Shown one piece after another: positions 55,887 to 64,000 of a stretch of 64,000 nucleotides of DNA (its first letter is position 1; every line of letters begins with the position of its first letter). A model generated the notes under the pieces. It was not told where the DNA came from, made no database searches, and saw only the letters and a program-made list of their open reading frames with translations. The translations under genes and the position numbers were made by a program. This DNA is from Seonamhaeicola algicola. GTDB lineage: Bacteria > Bacteroidota > Bacteroidia > Flavobacteriales > Flavobacteriaceae. The stretch is from the NCBI RefSeq assembly GCF_007997385.1, contig NZ_VOSC01000007.1:62001-126000 (forward strand), written 5' to 3'.

Positions 55887-57026
55887 TTATTTAAGAGGAA
55901 TTCTAAGGTTACAGGCGTGACCTCTATGAACCCCATTTACTGTTATACCTAATGCACCAAATAAGAAAGTAGGCTTACCATCTTCTATCAATAATTGAGG
56001 GCGTTCAATTTTATATTCTGTTCTTGTTCCGTCTTCCTTTAGAATTTTACTAGGAACTACCATAGGGTGCTTTGACTGAACCCAATCTTGCCCATTATCT
56101 GATTCCATAAGAGCAATGGCACCAGAATCTCCGGTAAATGATCCTTTAATATCTGTAACCAAAGCATAATATTTCCCATCTTGACTCCATACATATGGGT
56201 CTTCTGCAATCATATGAGTTTCTTCCTCGCCTTTTAATTCAAAAATGGGCTCTTCATGTTTTTTAAATGGTCCTAAAGGATTATCTGCAGAAGATGCTAA
56301 ATAACGTACTCTACTCCCTTTTGAAACCTTCCAAGTGTCATTACTTGACATATCAATGGGTTTCCAGTCTTTATTCTTTCCAACCACCTTATATACGGCA
56401 AACATTTTTCCATCTGGACCTATATTTATAGCAGGATTAGAAACCATAAGTGCATCTGGAGCGTTTGAATCTTCATCTACAGTAATAACCGGCTTATTAA
56501 GCCTATTCCATGGTCCTTCAGGGTTATCAGACCATGCTACTCCTATTCTTTGGTTGTTTCTATAAATCCACCAATCTTTATGTTTCATTGAAGTAGGCTG
56601 AACAGCTTTAACATGAGAAGTACACCCCATGTAGTATAGATAGTATTTTCCATCTTTCTTAACAATATTAGGGTTGTGTGTGGTTGTGCCATCCCAAAAT
56701 TCTTTTCCTCTGGCAGGTAATGCCACGTTAACATGCTTATAAGGGCCTTCTGCTTTATCTGCAACTGCATAAGCAATCTCAGAATCGGTTACCCATCCCA
56801 TGTGTCCCAATTCATATTCCCATCTAGAATAGTACATGTGATATTTTCCATCATCCCCTTTAACTACTGAAGCCCCCCATATATGATAATCTTCACTAAT
56901 AAATTTGTGTTTTTCAGAAACTGGTTGTACCATAGCTCCTAAATTCAACTCACTTTTTTCTTGGCATGCCATTTTTAAAAATGGCATACAAACTACTAGT
57001 ACAAAAAATTTTATTTTTACCTGCAT
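55887..57026 (-). CDS. Lipoprotein beta-propeller, putative glycosidase (family member 5 of 5)
   Basis: A 379-residue lipoprotein (CMPFLKMACQEKS), the most upstream of the five propellers. Signatures are HIWGASVVKGDDGKYHMYYS, LGHMGWVTDSEIAYAV, THNPNIVKKDGKYYLYYMG, NNQRIGVAWSD, PDALMVSNPAI, AEDPYVWSQDGKYYALVTD and IERPQLLIEDG. It retains the EDP and ERP segments, unlike the 50441 member with which it shares the MGWVT/LGWVT blade. It starts inside the last codons of the FAD-oxidoreductase gene (10 bp overlap), suggesting coupled translation. The role is inferred from fold and context only. Confidence 0.74.
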   Translation of the reverse strand: MQVKIKFFVLVVCMPFLKMACQEKSELNLGAMVQPVSEKHKFISEDYHIWGASVVKGDDGKYHMYYSRWEYELGHMGWVTDSEIAYAVADKAEGPYKHVNVALPARGKEFWDGTTTHNPNIVKKDGKYYLYYMGCTSHVKAVQPTSMKHKDWWIYRNNQRIGVAWSDNPEGPWNRLNKPVITVDEDSNAPDALMVSNPAINIGPDGKMFAVYKVVGKNKDWKPIDMSSNDTWKVSKGSRVRYLASSADNPLGPFKKHEEPIFELKGEEETHMIAEDPYVWSQDGKYYALVTDIKGSFTGDSGAIALMESDNGQDWVQSKHPMVVPSKILKEDGTRTEYKIERPQLLIEDGKPTFLFGALGITVNGVHRGHACNLRIPLK

Positions 57027-59296
57027 AATATTTCAAAAATTGTAGCAGGTACATCTTTTGAAGGGTGTTCTGCCTCAATTATAAATCCTTTTAATTTTAA
57101 AGGCTCATTAAACTTTAGCGTGTTTATGGCTTGGTAATTACCTTTTACGGTTTGTAATGTATTACCTTCTAAATCTTTAATCACATAATTTTTTAGCATA
57201 AAAGGGACTACTTCTTCAGGATGCCCCATGAGTGTAGATTCTAAAGGATGATCATAATCTGGATCTAAAAACAATTTAATTTCTGATATTTCTTTAGCCG
57301 CTTGCCAAGTAACTTTTAAAGTTGGTTTTTCATCATTTAAATTAGCTACCCAAGCATTAACTTGACCCCACGGACGCACATAACCATTACCTAAATTTTC
57401 ACTATTAAAAGCTTGTATTGCTGGCTCAATTGCCATAGCTATATTTTCACCTTCGGGTCTGCGGTGTGGTGTCCAAAACTCAAACTCATCAACACCAATA
57501 TTTGGTGGTGGCACTTGTTTACCGTTGTTTGATACTGCTTTATTTACACCATTAAACACTGATAAAATACCCGAATAACGTTTTTTACTTGTTTTTAAAC
57601 TTACACTTTCATTTGATAAAAATGTAACAAAACCGTACTGATTTTGGGGCATTCCGTTTGAAAAACTAATAGTTATAGTTTGCTCTCCTGCCTCTAAATT
57701 AAAGGTTTGTGTTTCTAAAACAACTTCTGGCGTGTAGTTTTTACTTTTTTCAGAAGTTCTCAGTTCTACGTGTAACGTTGTTGCTTTTTCAGCTTTTACA
57801 GCTACTTTGAATTGATATTTCTCATTAGCTTTTAATGGTAATAATTGTGCTGCCGAAATTTGCAATGGAAACCATTTACCATCAAAAGGAATTTGCGCTA
57901 ACTGCAGTTCTGAAGACGCTTCTACTGTTGCTTCATTTAACAAATTAGTTTCTGCATTTATGGGTATATCAGGTATACTTTGCCCTTCAATATTTAATTT
58001 ATTTTGAAGGTTTTTAATTTCATTATTATTTAAAATATCGGCAGGTTTTAGTTGTTTTTCAGTACAAATGGCAGCTGCCATACCTACAGCTTGCGCACAA
58101 AAACCAGTTGTTGCCATAACTCGAGTTGAACCAAAAGCAACGTGTGTTGCACTTATAATTCTACCGGCTAAAAATAGGTTATCAATATCTTTACTTACAA
58201 ATGAACGATATGGTATTTGGTACACCCCTTTTGAGTGCCATTGTGTACATGCTGAAAGGTTACTATATACGCCATCGGCAGGATGCAAATCTATAGCCCA
58301 ACCACCGTGAGCAATAGCATCATCAAACGTTTTTTGCTCAATAACATCTTGTTGTTTCATCATGTATAAACCTTCAAAACGACGGCTTTCGCGCTTACCT
58401 GGAATGGTACCAACCCACTCTAAAGTCATATTATCAACATCTTCAAACGCTCCTGAGTTTTTTATATAATCCCAAACACCGTAAATTACCTTCCAAAGTT
58501 CGTATTTAATATGTTCAGTATCGTGAATGGTATCCATACGTCCACCGTACTCAAACCACCAAAAACGACATCCTTTATCATCTTTTCCTATGGCTTTATA
58601 TCTTGGAATTTGTTTTATGTCTTTTAAAGCAAATTCTGGTGCTTTAAATTTCACGGGTTTATCGGTGTTTTTACTGTAGAAATACATAGAATGCCCAAGA
58701 AGTTCTCCGTATGATTTATCGGGTGCAAATAACTCACCAAATTCCTCTTTAGATTCGGCACCCATTCTAAAAGCAGCACCTGCTTTAAAAGCCACAATAC
58801 CATCACCTGAAGCATCACAAAACAGTGGAGCTTTTACAATATATTCGGTTGAATTTTGAGAATTGAATGCTTTTACAGATTCTATTTGTGTATCTGATGT
58901 TTTTGTTACATCATAAACGCTGGTATTTAAAAGTAACGTTATATTTTTTTCATTTAAAACTTTTTCAAGTAAAACAGTATCAAAAATTACAGCGTTACCT
59001 TCAGGGTTTCTGTATAGGTTTTCAACTAAAATTTCATCCATAACACCGCCTTCACGAGACCAACGGTTGTTGTTACCCATGTGAGACGTAGCACCTAGAA
59101 TCCATAAACGTACTTCAGAAGACGCATTACCACCTAAAACTGGCCTGTCTTGTATTAACACCACTTTAGTACCTTGTCTTGCCGCTGTTATTGCAGCACA
59201 AACACCTGCTGTTCCGCCTCCAGTAATACTCAAATCGCACTCAAGTGTTACCGTTTTATTGTTTCTTTTTTCTTTATGAAAAGATTCTTGTATCAT
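57017..59296 (-). CDS. FAD-dependent oxidoreductase with C-terminal beta-sandwich domains
   Basis: A 759-residue flavoprotein of the FAD_oxidored (PF12831) type. The dinucleotide site is DLSITGGGTAGVCAAITAARQG, followed by DRPVLGGNASSEVRLWILGA and later LFLAGRIISATHVAFGSTRVM. Residues 1 to about 440 are the flavin domain. From about 460 there are two beta-rich regions, the last (about 620-759) looking like a discoidin/F5-8 fold. No signal peptide is visible, so it appears cytoplasmic, which is odd with binding-type domains. It is 16 bp after the symporter gene. It may oxidize a sugar or sugar acid released from the galactan; the substrate is unknown. Confidence 0.82.
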   Translation of the reverse strand: MIQESFHKEKRNNKTVTLECDLSITGGGTAGVCAAITAARQGTKVVLIQDRPVLGGNASSEVRLWILGATSHMGNNNRWSREGGVMDEILVENLYRNPEGNAVIFDTVLLEKVLNEKNITLLLNTSVYDVTKTSDTQIESVKAFNSQNSTEYIVKAPLFCDASGDGIVAFKAGAAFRMGAESKEEFGELFAPDKSYGELLGHSMYFYSKNTDKPVKFKAPEFALKDIKQIPRYKAIGKDDKGCRFWWFEYGGRMDTIHDTEHIKYELWKVIYGVWDYIKNSGAFEDVDNMTLEWVGTIPGKRESRRFEGLYMMKQQDVIEQKTFDDAIAHGGWAIDLHPADGVYSNLSACTQWHSKGVYQIPYRSFVSKDIDNLFLAGRIISATHVAFGSTRVMATTGFCAQAVGMAAAICTEKQLKPADILNNNEIKNLQNKLNIEGQSIPDIPINAETNLLNEATVEASSELQLAQIPFDGKWFPLQISAAQLLPLKANEKYQFKVAVKAEKATTLHVELRTSEKSKNYTPEVVLETQTFNLEAGEQTITISFSNGMPQNQYGFVTFLSNESVSLKTSKKRYSGILSVFNGVNKAVSNNGKQVPPPNIGVDEFEFWTPHRRPEGENIAMAIEPAIQAFNSENLGNGYVRPWGQVNAWVANLNDEKPTLKVTWQAAKEISEIKLFLDPDYDHPLESTLMGHPEEVVPFMLKNYVIKDLEGNTLQTVKGNYQAINTLKFNEPLKLKGFIIEAEHPSKDVPATIFEILCR

Positions 59297-59312
59297 TTTG
59301 AATGATTTGTTT

Positions 59313-60962
59313 CTATTTTGATTTTTTTATAATAAATAATCCTAAAAGCATAATAAATGTACCCATGCCCCAAATAAGTGTTTTATTTGATTGGGCTAAA
59401 AAGGCCAATATGGTTATTAACAAGCCTGTAGCCGCTACACCTATGCCAATTACTTTAATACCTTTTTTATTACTGCTAGTATCTTCTTCTTCATTATTAG
59501 CTACCGCTTCTTTTGAATTTTTCACAGCTAAATAGTTAGTGTACTGAGTTGTACTACTTTTAGTTTGTATAAGATAAACTTCTAAAATGGCTAGTAATAC
59601 AATAGGAATACCCATACCCACTACCATTTCCATAGCACGCCCTAGTGTTACACCAATTAAACTTGGTGCAAAAAACTTAAAAAATGCATTTATAGTTAAT
59701 GAAATTACTGTTACTGCTAATACCGTTTTTCCTGTTTGATATTTTGAAAACAGCGCCCAAAGTGGTGGCAAAAACATAGCACCACCTGTTAAAGCTGCCA
59801 AACTCATAACTACTTCAACAATACCGCCAAAATAAGGTACTAGTAAAGCAATAATTATAGTTAAAACACCTAAAACAACAGTAGCTATTCTTCCTACTTT
59901 TACTAAAGTTTGGTTTGTAGTATTGGGAAACATATTTTTATAAATATCATTTGCTAATACACCTGCTGAAATATTTAATGTTGTATTTACAGAGCTTGAT
60001 GTAGCGAATACCATACCACCTAACATTAGCCCAAGCATACCTACTGGTAATACTTCTTTACACATTAGTAAATAAGCACCTTCATCGGCTAAGTTTCCTA
60101 AATCAGGATTTAAAACTTTATAAATCATTGGAGGCAACATCCAAATTAATGGACTAATAACATATAATCCGCCAAATAGCCAACCTACTTTTTTAGCATC
60201 TTTAGGCGTAGCAACACTGGTATAACGCTGTATATAAGCCCAATTTCCAGCAATAAAAAATAAGTTATATAACCCAAAAGCCACCATGAAAACACCTGTG
60301 TATTCTGAATTTGTAAAATCGAAAAAATGCTCAGGAGCTTTTTCTATAAAATTATTTATTCCCCCAATTTTATCAAATGATAATGGTAATACAATAAGTA
60401 CCGCTGCAGTTAATACAATAAATTGCAACACATCGGTTACAATTACAGCCCAAAGACCACCAACAGCTGTGTAAATAAGTATTAAAATACCTAAAACAAT
60501 AATACTTGTAGTTATAGGAATTCCTGTTGAAACCTCAACTATTTTAGCAACTGGATATAAAAATGCACCTGTTGTAAAAATGGAAATAAATAAAAATAAA
60601 TAGGTGTAAATTTTTTGTGTTGTTACCCCTAACCTATCAGCAATAAACTCGGCAGCTGTTAAAGCTTTTGTTTTTTGCCATTTTGGTGCAATAAAAAAGC
60701 CAATAATAATACCAGCTATGCACATTGTCCATTGAATACTAACAGCAACCCAACCACTAGAGTAAGCTATAGAGCCCCAAACAACAAAAGTTCCTGCAGA
60801 AAAGAAACTCATAAATAAGGACAAACCACTCATCCACCAAGGTAAAGCGCCACCAGCAGCAAAAAACGACTTCATGTTTTTGCCTGCTTTTGAGAAACTC
60901 ATACCGCAAACAAAAACTAAAGCCGTAAACACTAAAATGACAATAATATCAATATTGTTCAT
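59313..60962 (-). CDS. Sodium/solute symporter (SSS family)
   Basis: A 549-residue SSS-family permease with about 13-14 transmembrane helices. WMSGLSLFMSFFSAGTFVVWG covers the first core helix with the typical Ser-Ala-Gly sodium-site region, and TAVGGLWAVIVTDVLQFIVL is the classic SSS motif. The charged segment before the last two helices (NNEEEDTSSNKKG) is hydrophilic. It is the first gene of the long minus-strand run, divergent from lacI, with LacI-type operators between. It probably brings monosaccharides or small oligosaccharides from the periplasm into the cytoplasm. The specific sugar (galactose, anhydrogalactose or other) is not known. Confidence 0.9.
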   Translation of the reverse strand: MNNIDIIVILVFTALVFVCGMSFSKAGKNMKSFFAAGGALPWWMSGLSLFMSFFSAGTFVVWGSIAYSSGWVAVSIQWTMCIAGIIIGFFIAPKWQKTKALTAAEFIADRLGVTTQKIYTYLFLFISIFTTGAFLYPVAKIVEVSTGIPITTSIIVLGILILIYTAVGGLWAVIVTDVLQFIVLTAAVLIVLPLSFDKIGGINNFIEKAPEHFFDFTNSEYTGVFMVAFGLYNLFFIAGNWAYIQRYTSVATPKDAKKVGWLFGGLYVISPLIWMLPPMIYKVLNPDLGNLADEGAYLLMCKEVLPVGMLGLMLGGMVFATSSSVNTTLNISAGVLANDIYKNMFPNTTNQTLVKVGRIATVVLGVLTIIIALLVPYFGGIVEVVMSLAALTGGAMFLPPLWALFSKYQTGKTVLAVTVISLTINAFFKFFAPSLIGVTLGRAMEMVVGMGIPIVLLAILEVYLIQTKSSTTQYTNYLAVKNSKEAVANNEEEDTSSNKKGIKVIGIGVAATGLLITILAFLAQSNKTLIWGMGTFIMLLGLFIIKKSK

Positions 60963-61034
60963 GAAAAGAAAAATTAATTTATTTTAAATATAACCCCAGA
61001 ATATATACCTAAACTAAAAAGCCTTAAATATATC

Positions 61035-61052
61035 TTCGGTAACGTTACCGAA
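61035..61052. promoter_or_regulatory. LacI-type operator 1 (perfect 18 bp palindrome)
   Basis: TTCGGTAACGTTACCGAA is a perfect palindrome with the central CG typical of LacI/GalR operators. It lies 50 bp before the lacI start and 73 bp before the divergent symporter gene. Confidence 0.85.
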
Positions 61053-61065
61053 AACGATATAAATT

Positions 61066-61085
61066 TCCGAAAACGTTACCGAAAA
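61066..61085. promoter_or_regulatory. LacI-type operator 2
   Basis: TCCGAAAAC-GTTACCGAA shares the right half and the CG centre with operator 1; the left half is degenerate. Its centre is 31 bp from that of operator 1, about three helical turns, allowing side-by-side binding. It ends 16 bp before the lacI ATG. Confidence 0.75.
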
Positions 61086-61101
61086 TTACTATATTTACCC
61101 C

Positions 61102-62124
61102 ATGAAGCATTATACCATTAAAGACATAGCTAAAAAATTGAACGTTTCGGTTTCTACAGTATCAAGAGCCTTCAACGATAAATATGATATAAAAAAAGAA
61201 ACCAAAGCACTCATTTTAAAAACTGCTGAAGAAATGGGGTATATGCCTAACCCAATTGCAAAAAAACTAAGCCAAAAAAGGTCTTTAAATATAGGGGTTG
61301 TTGTGCCTGAATTTATAAACGAATATTATTCTGAAATTGTAATTGCGCTTCAAGAGTTTTTAATTTTGAAAGGCTATCAGGTTTTGGTTATGCAATCTGA
61401 TGAAAACGAGGACTTAGAACTTATGAATGCTCAAACCCTAATTAGCAATATGGTTGATGGATTAATTGTTGCACCAACAACGGGCAATAGAAACATGAAA
61501 TATTACCAAGATAGAATTAAAGATGGCTATCCCATAGTGTTTTTAAATAGAATAGAAGAATCTGTACCTGTTTCAAAAGTAGTTTTTAATAATTTAAAAT
61601 GGAGTTTTTTTGCCACCGAACATTTAATTAGGCAGGGTTATAAAAAAATATATCACCTATCTGGTTATAAAGATTTATCTGTTTCATATGAACGTGTTCA
61701 GGGCTTTAAAAAAGCTATGAATAAACACAATTTTCCTAAAGAAAACTATAAAATTATTGAAACCGGATTATTAGCTAAAGAAGGCATGGAAGTTATTGAA
61801 GATTTAATTTTTAACCATGACATACCTGATGCCTTTTTTTGTGTGAATGATATGGTTGCCCTTGGTGCCATTAAAAAACTTAAAGAAAATGGTTATGCTG
61901 TTCCAAAAGATGTAGCTTTTGTAGGTTTTACCGAAACTAGAATAGCTGAATTAATGAGCCCGCCCTTAAGTAGCGTAAAACAGCCAACATATGATATGGC
62001 TAAAAAAGCTGCAGAACTTTTACTTAAACGCATTGAAGATGAAAATGCCCCTATTGAAACCATTGTTATGAATGGCGAATTTAATATCAGGCAATCATCA
62101 GTTAAAAATAAAGCTGTGCTTTAA
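61102..62124 (+). CDS. LacI/GalR-family transcriptional regulator
   Basis: A 340-residue LacI-family regulator. The HTH and hinge are at the N-terminus (YTIKDIAKKLNVSVSTVSRA, then GYMPNPIAKKLSQKRS). The effector domain is a periplasmic-binding-protein fold (IGVVVPEFINEYYSEIV, then PDAFFCVNDMVALGAIKKL and VAFVGFTETRIAELMSPPL). Two CG-centred operators lie just upstream, between it and the symporter. Autorepression plus control of the 20 kb run at 41885-60962 is the simplest reading. The effector is presumably a galactan-derived sugar. It ends in a terminator shared with the convergent GH2. Confidence 0.93.
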   Translation: MKHYTIKDIAKKLNVSVSTVSRAFNDKYDIKKETKALILKTAEEMGYMPNPIAKKLSQKRSLNIGVVVPEFINEYYSEIVIALQEFLILKGYQVLVMQSDENEDLELMNAQTLISNMVDGLIVAPTTGNRNMKYYQDRIKDGYPIVFLNRIEESVPVSKVVFNNLKWSFFATEHLIRQGYKKIYHLSGYKDLSVSYERVQGFKKAMNKHNFPKENYKIIETGLLAKEGMEVIEDLIFNHDIPDAFFCVNDMVALGAIKKLKENGYAVPKDVAFVGFTETRIAELMSPPLSSVKQPTYDMAKKAAELLLKRIEDENAPIETIVMNGEFNIRQSSVKNKAVL

Positions 62125-62126
62125 AA

Positions 62127-62160
62127 AAAGCCAGTAACTCATACTTAAGATACTGGCTTT
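62127..62160. terminator. Bidirectional terminator between lacI and GH2
   Basis: Perfect 10 bp arms AAAGCCAGTA (62127-62136) and TACTGGCTTT (62151-62160) flank a 14 bp loop. A-rich sequence lies before it and T-rich sequence after it, so it can end transcripts from both the lacI side and the GH2 side. Confidence 0.85.
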
Positions 62161-62209
62161 AAATTTTTATTTAAATGTTTTGCGTTATAGCTTTAAATAA
62201 CAAAAACTT

Positions 62210-64000
62210 TTATTTAGAAACTATATCTACTTTTGAAGATTTTAATCCTTTAGATTTTGCATACAACGTTATTTTACCAGCTGTATTGCTAGCCTTAACA
62301 ATAGCTAAACACATACCGCTAAAAGCTTTTCTATGGCTAGCCTGAAAAGACTCTAAACTGGTTTGATTTCCGTTATCAACAGCTAATAATTCACCCGCTC
62401 CTTTTACTGAAAAGTTTACTAAGTTATCAGCGTTTGGGCATAAGTTTCCGTTTTTATCCTCTATTCTAACCGTAATATAGGCTAAATCTTCGCCATTAGC
62501 ATTTATTTCTTCTCTATCAACAGATAAGCTTACTTTTGCTGGCTTTCCAGCTGTATTAATCTGTTTTTCTAAAATTTGTTTTCCGTTTTTATAACCAACA
62601 ACTTTAATAGTTCCTGCCTCATATGGTACATCCCAAGACAACCTGTATTTAGATTTGAATGTTTTAGGTTCGTACCTTAAAAAATCAACCTTTAATTCTG
62701 TTAAATCTTTACCTTTAACACGTTTTCCCATTGATTTTCCGTTTACAAATAATTCGGCACTATCACAATTTGTATAACAATATACAGGAATAGTTTGCCC
62801 TTCCATACCTTGCCAATTCCAATGTGGTAATAAATGAATCATGGGTTTAGTTGTCCACTGGCTTTGGTATAAATAGAATCTGTCTTTTGGAAATCCACAT
62901 AAATCTACCGCACCAAAATATGAACTATGCGATGGCCAATCTGCATTCCAATACCCATTGGTTGAATTATCTTTGCCTCCATAGGGTGTTGGCTCTCCTA
63001 AATAATCAAACCCAGTCCAAATAAACTCTCCCATACTATGTGGGTTTTGTTCTTGAAAATGAAACTCAACATCTGGAGGATACGCCCATGGTGGGCCAAT
63101 TAAATCATAACTAGTTACGTGTTTAGATTCATGTGTTTTATATTTTTCAATTGGTAAATGATACACACCTCTGCTGCTTGTACAACTTGAAGTTTCAGAG
63201 CCGTATAATGGCATTTCAGGATAATTTTCTCTAATTTCACTATACTTTGTTGGTTTGTAGTTTACTCCTGCTATGTCAACTTGTTGCGCCATATTATTAT
63301 CATAAGGCCCGGAATAATTATTAAAACCAGCCGATGTTGGTCTGGTTCTATCTAATTCCTTCACATAATCATTTAACATTTTAGCTGTTTTCCAACCGTT
63401 CTTTTTATCCTTTTGTTCAATAATTTCGTTGCCAATACTCCACATTACTATTGACGGATGGTTTCTGTCTCTTAAAACCATATCTTTAATATCACGTGCT
63501 CCCCATTCTTCAAAAAACACATTATATCCGTTAGGCACTTTTTCCATTTTCCAAACATCAAAGGCTTCATCTTGAACTAGTAACCCTAATTCATCACATA
63601 ACTCTAAAAATTCTCTTGAAGGCGGGTTATGACTTGTGCGAATAGCGTTTACACCCATACTTTTCATAATTTGAAGTTTACGCTCATCGGCTCTTCTATA
63701 AACTGCAGAACCAAGTGCTCCATTATCATGATGTAAACACACCCCATTAAAGCGTATTGGTTTGTTATTTAAAAAGAAACCATCTTTTGTATAAGCTATG
63801 CTTCGTATTCCAAAGCGTGTTTTATAGGTATCTAAAACTTCATTACCACTTATAATAGTTGTTACGGCATTGTATAAGTGTGGGGTTTCTGTATCCCAAA
63901 TTAAAGGGTTTTTAATTTTAGTATATAGCGCAGAAACAGCTGTACCGTTGGCTTTTACAGTAATATCTTCGGTTTCTGTTGCTACTAGTTTATTTTCAGC
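62210..64000 (-). CDS. GH2 beta-galactosidase-type enzyme, N-terminus beyond window end
   Basis: The frame is open to position 64000, so the start is outside the window; an internal GTG at 63742 is not the start, because the GH2 sequence continues upstream of it (NNKPIRFNGVCLHHDNGALG). About 597 residues are visible: the end of the Ig-like domain (IWDTETPHLYN), a TIM barrel with Glu in MWSIGNEIIEQ and Glu in YGSETSSCTSSRG, then a DUF4982-type domain (about 62600-62880) and a C-terminal Ig-like domain (LSVDREEINANGEDLAYITV). This layout is common in exported Bacteroidota beta-galactosidases. It is transcribed toward lacI and belongs to another unit extending right. Confidence 0.9.
   Translation of the reverse strand, partial: AENKLVATETEDITVKANGTAVSALYTKIKNPLIWDTETPHLYNAVTTIISGNEVLDTYKTRFGIRSIAYTKDGFFLNNKPIRFNGVCLHHDNGALGSAVYRRADERKLQIMKSMGVNAIRTSHNPPSREFLELCDELGLLVQDEAFDVWKMEKVPNGYNVFFEEWGARDIKDMVLRDRNHPSIVMWSIGNEIIEQKDKKNGWKTAKMLNDYVKELDRTRPTSAGFNNYSGPYDNNMAQQVDIAGVNYKPTKYSEIRENYPEMPLYGSETSSCTSSRGVYHLPIEKYKTHESKHVTSYDLIGPPWAYPPDVEFHFQEQNPHSMGEFIWTGFDYLGEPTPYGGKDNSTNGYWNADWPSHSSYFGAVDLCGFPKDRFYLYQSQWTTKPMIHLLPHWNWQGMEGQTIPVYCYTNCDSAELFVNGKSMGKRVKGKDLTELKVDFLRYEPKTFKSKYRLSWDVPYEAGTIKVVGYKNGKQILEKQINTAGKPAKVSLSVDREEINANGEDLAYITVRIEDKNGNLCPNADNLVNFSVKGAGELLAVDNGNQTSLESFQASHRKAFSGMCLAIVKASNTAGKITLYAKSKGLKSSKVDIVSK

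Noticed and set aside
63740-63742. GTG as the start of the last GH2 gene
   Set aside because: The upstream frame is open to the window end and encodes conserved GH2 sequence directly before this codon.

Overview
The window is AT-rich DNA from a marine, algae-degrading member of the Flavobacteriia (Bacteroidota). The evidence is a SusC/SusD outer-membrane glycan uptake pair, many lipoprotein signal peptides, two perfect Bacteroidota promoters (TTTG-N19-TAnnTTTG), and a dense set of alginate- and red-algal-galactan-active enzymes. No rRNA, tRNA, CRISPR array, integrase or transposase was seen. Nearly all genes lie on the minus strand, so transcription runs from high to low coordinates.

Region 1 (1-18775) is an alginate utilization locus in two transcription units. 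The first (about 18738 down to 7403) encodes a two-domain PL6 lyase, a PL7 lyase, a gluconokinase/6-phosphogluconate dehydrogenase fusion, an Nramp-fold carrier without the usual metal-binding motifs, a second PL7, an SDR likely to reduce the unsaturated-uronate product (DEH), a PL17 exolyase and a KdgF-type cupin. The second (about 7298 down past position 1) encodes SusC, SusD and two PKD-domain surface glycan-binding lipoproteins, the last cut by the window edge. Both units start from the same promoter-operator module: a perfect promoter with a 36-38 bp palindromic element over the start-site region, in identical geometry. The operator core resembles hexuronate-regulator (UxuR/ExuR) boxes. 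The long leaders also carry terminator-like hairpins.

Region 2 (18817-38591) is a second degradative cluster ending at a clear terminator. In transcription order it has uronate isomerase, two paralogous GH2 enzymes, an S1 sulfatase, a beta-helix protein, GH117, a LacZ-like GH2, GH30, GH29 and GH16. Divergent from it, at 38730, is a membrane-anchored winged-helix regulator. GH117, GH16, GH29 and sulfatase point to agar- or porphyran-type sulfated galactan.

Region 3 (40066-60962) is a long, tightly packed run. It begins with a sodium/solute symporter and an FAD-dependent oxidoreductase, then has five paralogous lipoprotein beta-propellers (putative glycosidases), GH2 enzymes, a probable GH86 endo-agarase/porphyranase, a GH16 with an inserted discoidin-like domain, a second GH117 and a second sulfatase after a 358 bp gap. 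A divergent LacI-type regulator at 61102 with two CG-centred operators probably controls it. A further GH2, incomplete at the window end, converges on lacI across a bidirectional terminator.

The strongest candidates for new biology are the repeated promoter-operator module, the metal-site-less Nramp carrier, the GH16 with an apparently circularly permuted discoidin insert, the GH2 with a golvesin-like insert, and the five-member propeller family. No SusC/SusD pair for the galactan regions lies inside the window.
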